A stretch of DNA of 5,827 nt, from positions 1-5,827 of the forward strand of contig VBJK01000042.1 in assembly GCA_005879655.1 (NCBI GenBank), written 5' to 3'. Made by a program: the position numbers and the translations under genes. Positions 5,558 to 5,827 of the stretch are shown here, piece after piece; the first letter of the stretch is position 1, and each line of letters starts with the position of its first letter. The notes below the pieces were generated by a model. That model had not been told where the DNA came from, searched no databases, and saw only the letters and a program-made list of their open reading frames with translations. The DNA is from Chloroflexota bacterium (GTDB lineage Bacteria > Chloroflexota > Ktedonobacteria > Ktedonobacterales > Ktedonobacteraceae).

Positions 5558-5827
5558 TTTAATAGATTATCTTTATATCACTGTTTCTCTTCTGTTCTAC
5601 TTGGCAACAGTGCTCATATCCTCACTAGACATCTCTGCATATCTCTACACATCGCTTGTACAACATGATATAATTGCAGTTGAGTTTCATTGTGTTTTGT
5701 TTGTTAGGAATCGGCGTAATTTAAGGTAGGATTCTGATAGCCATGGGAGCTTGCTCCATATCACAGCTTCTTCTTCAGTTATTCTTAAGTGAGCACACTA
5801 ATCTATTAGAATTTTTCTAGTTTTCTA
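5558..5827. other. AT-rich intergenic DNA with a possible + strand promoter
   Basis: I see no convincing gene here. TACACA (5646-5651) and a perfect TATAAT (5669-5674), 17 bases apart, make a plausible + strand promoter for something beyond or near the window edge. Downstream, an ATG at 5743 opens only 25 codons (stop at 5818) after an AAGGTAGG run at 5723-5730, and it overlaps a GGAGC-TT-GCTCC hairpin (5745-5756). That small frame has no recognisable content. Confidence 0.3.

Noticed and set aside
5523..5729. 68-residue hydrophobic + strand ORF
   Set aside because: It starts in the loop of the ilvD palindrome, its first residues come from the right arm, and its hydrophobicity follows from T-rich DNA; no good ribosome binding site or family resemblance.

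Overview
The window looks like a piece of a mid-GC bacterial chromosome. Gene content (a full-length IlvD, a LarC-type protein, a cupin, a YtxH-like envelope protein and a decayed DUF1156 DNA methylase) together with abundant fold-back intergenic repeats suggests a Chloroflexota genome of the Ktedonobacteria kind. That placement is inferred from style and protein resemblance only; no rRNA or other phylogenetic marker is present.

Layout. Bases 1-700 are AT-rich and hold the eroded remains of a DUF1156-type DNA methyltransferase on the + strand, with in-frame stops and an apparent large internal deletion. Converging on it is larC (713-1456, - strand), which ends where the C-terminal LarC2 domain should begin, so the nickel-insertion enzyme is half-length. 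Divergent from larC is a 171-residue single-domain cupin (1778-2293, +). It converges on a YtxH-like protein rich in amphipathic helix (2455-3201, -). Divergent from that is ilvD (3802-5493, +), a complete dihydroxyacid dehydratase and the one clear housekeeping gene. The last 330 bases hold a strong palindrome directly after ilvD and then AT-rich DNA with no convincing gene.

The genes do not form an operon; neighbours alternate in direction and share no pathway. What ties the window together is its repeats. Every gap to the right of larC contains a fold-back structure: 1473-1577 (40-bp stem), 2320-2443 (nested inverted repeats), 3372-3637 (266-bp nearly self-complementary element) and 5495-5557 (perfect 28-bp palindrome). 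The first three share a short quasi-palindromic core (GGCACCCATAAAGGATGCC and its variant CATCCCTTGTGGGTG), five copies in all, although their other sequences differ. In the 266-bp element the core of one arm is inverted relative to the arm around it. This repeat family is the best candidate here for something undescribed, probably a non-autonomous, REP/MITE-like element.
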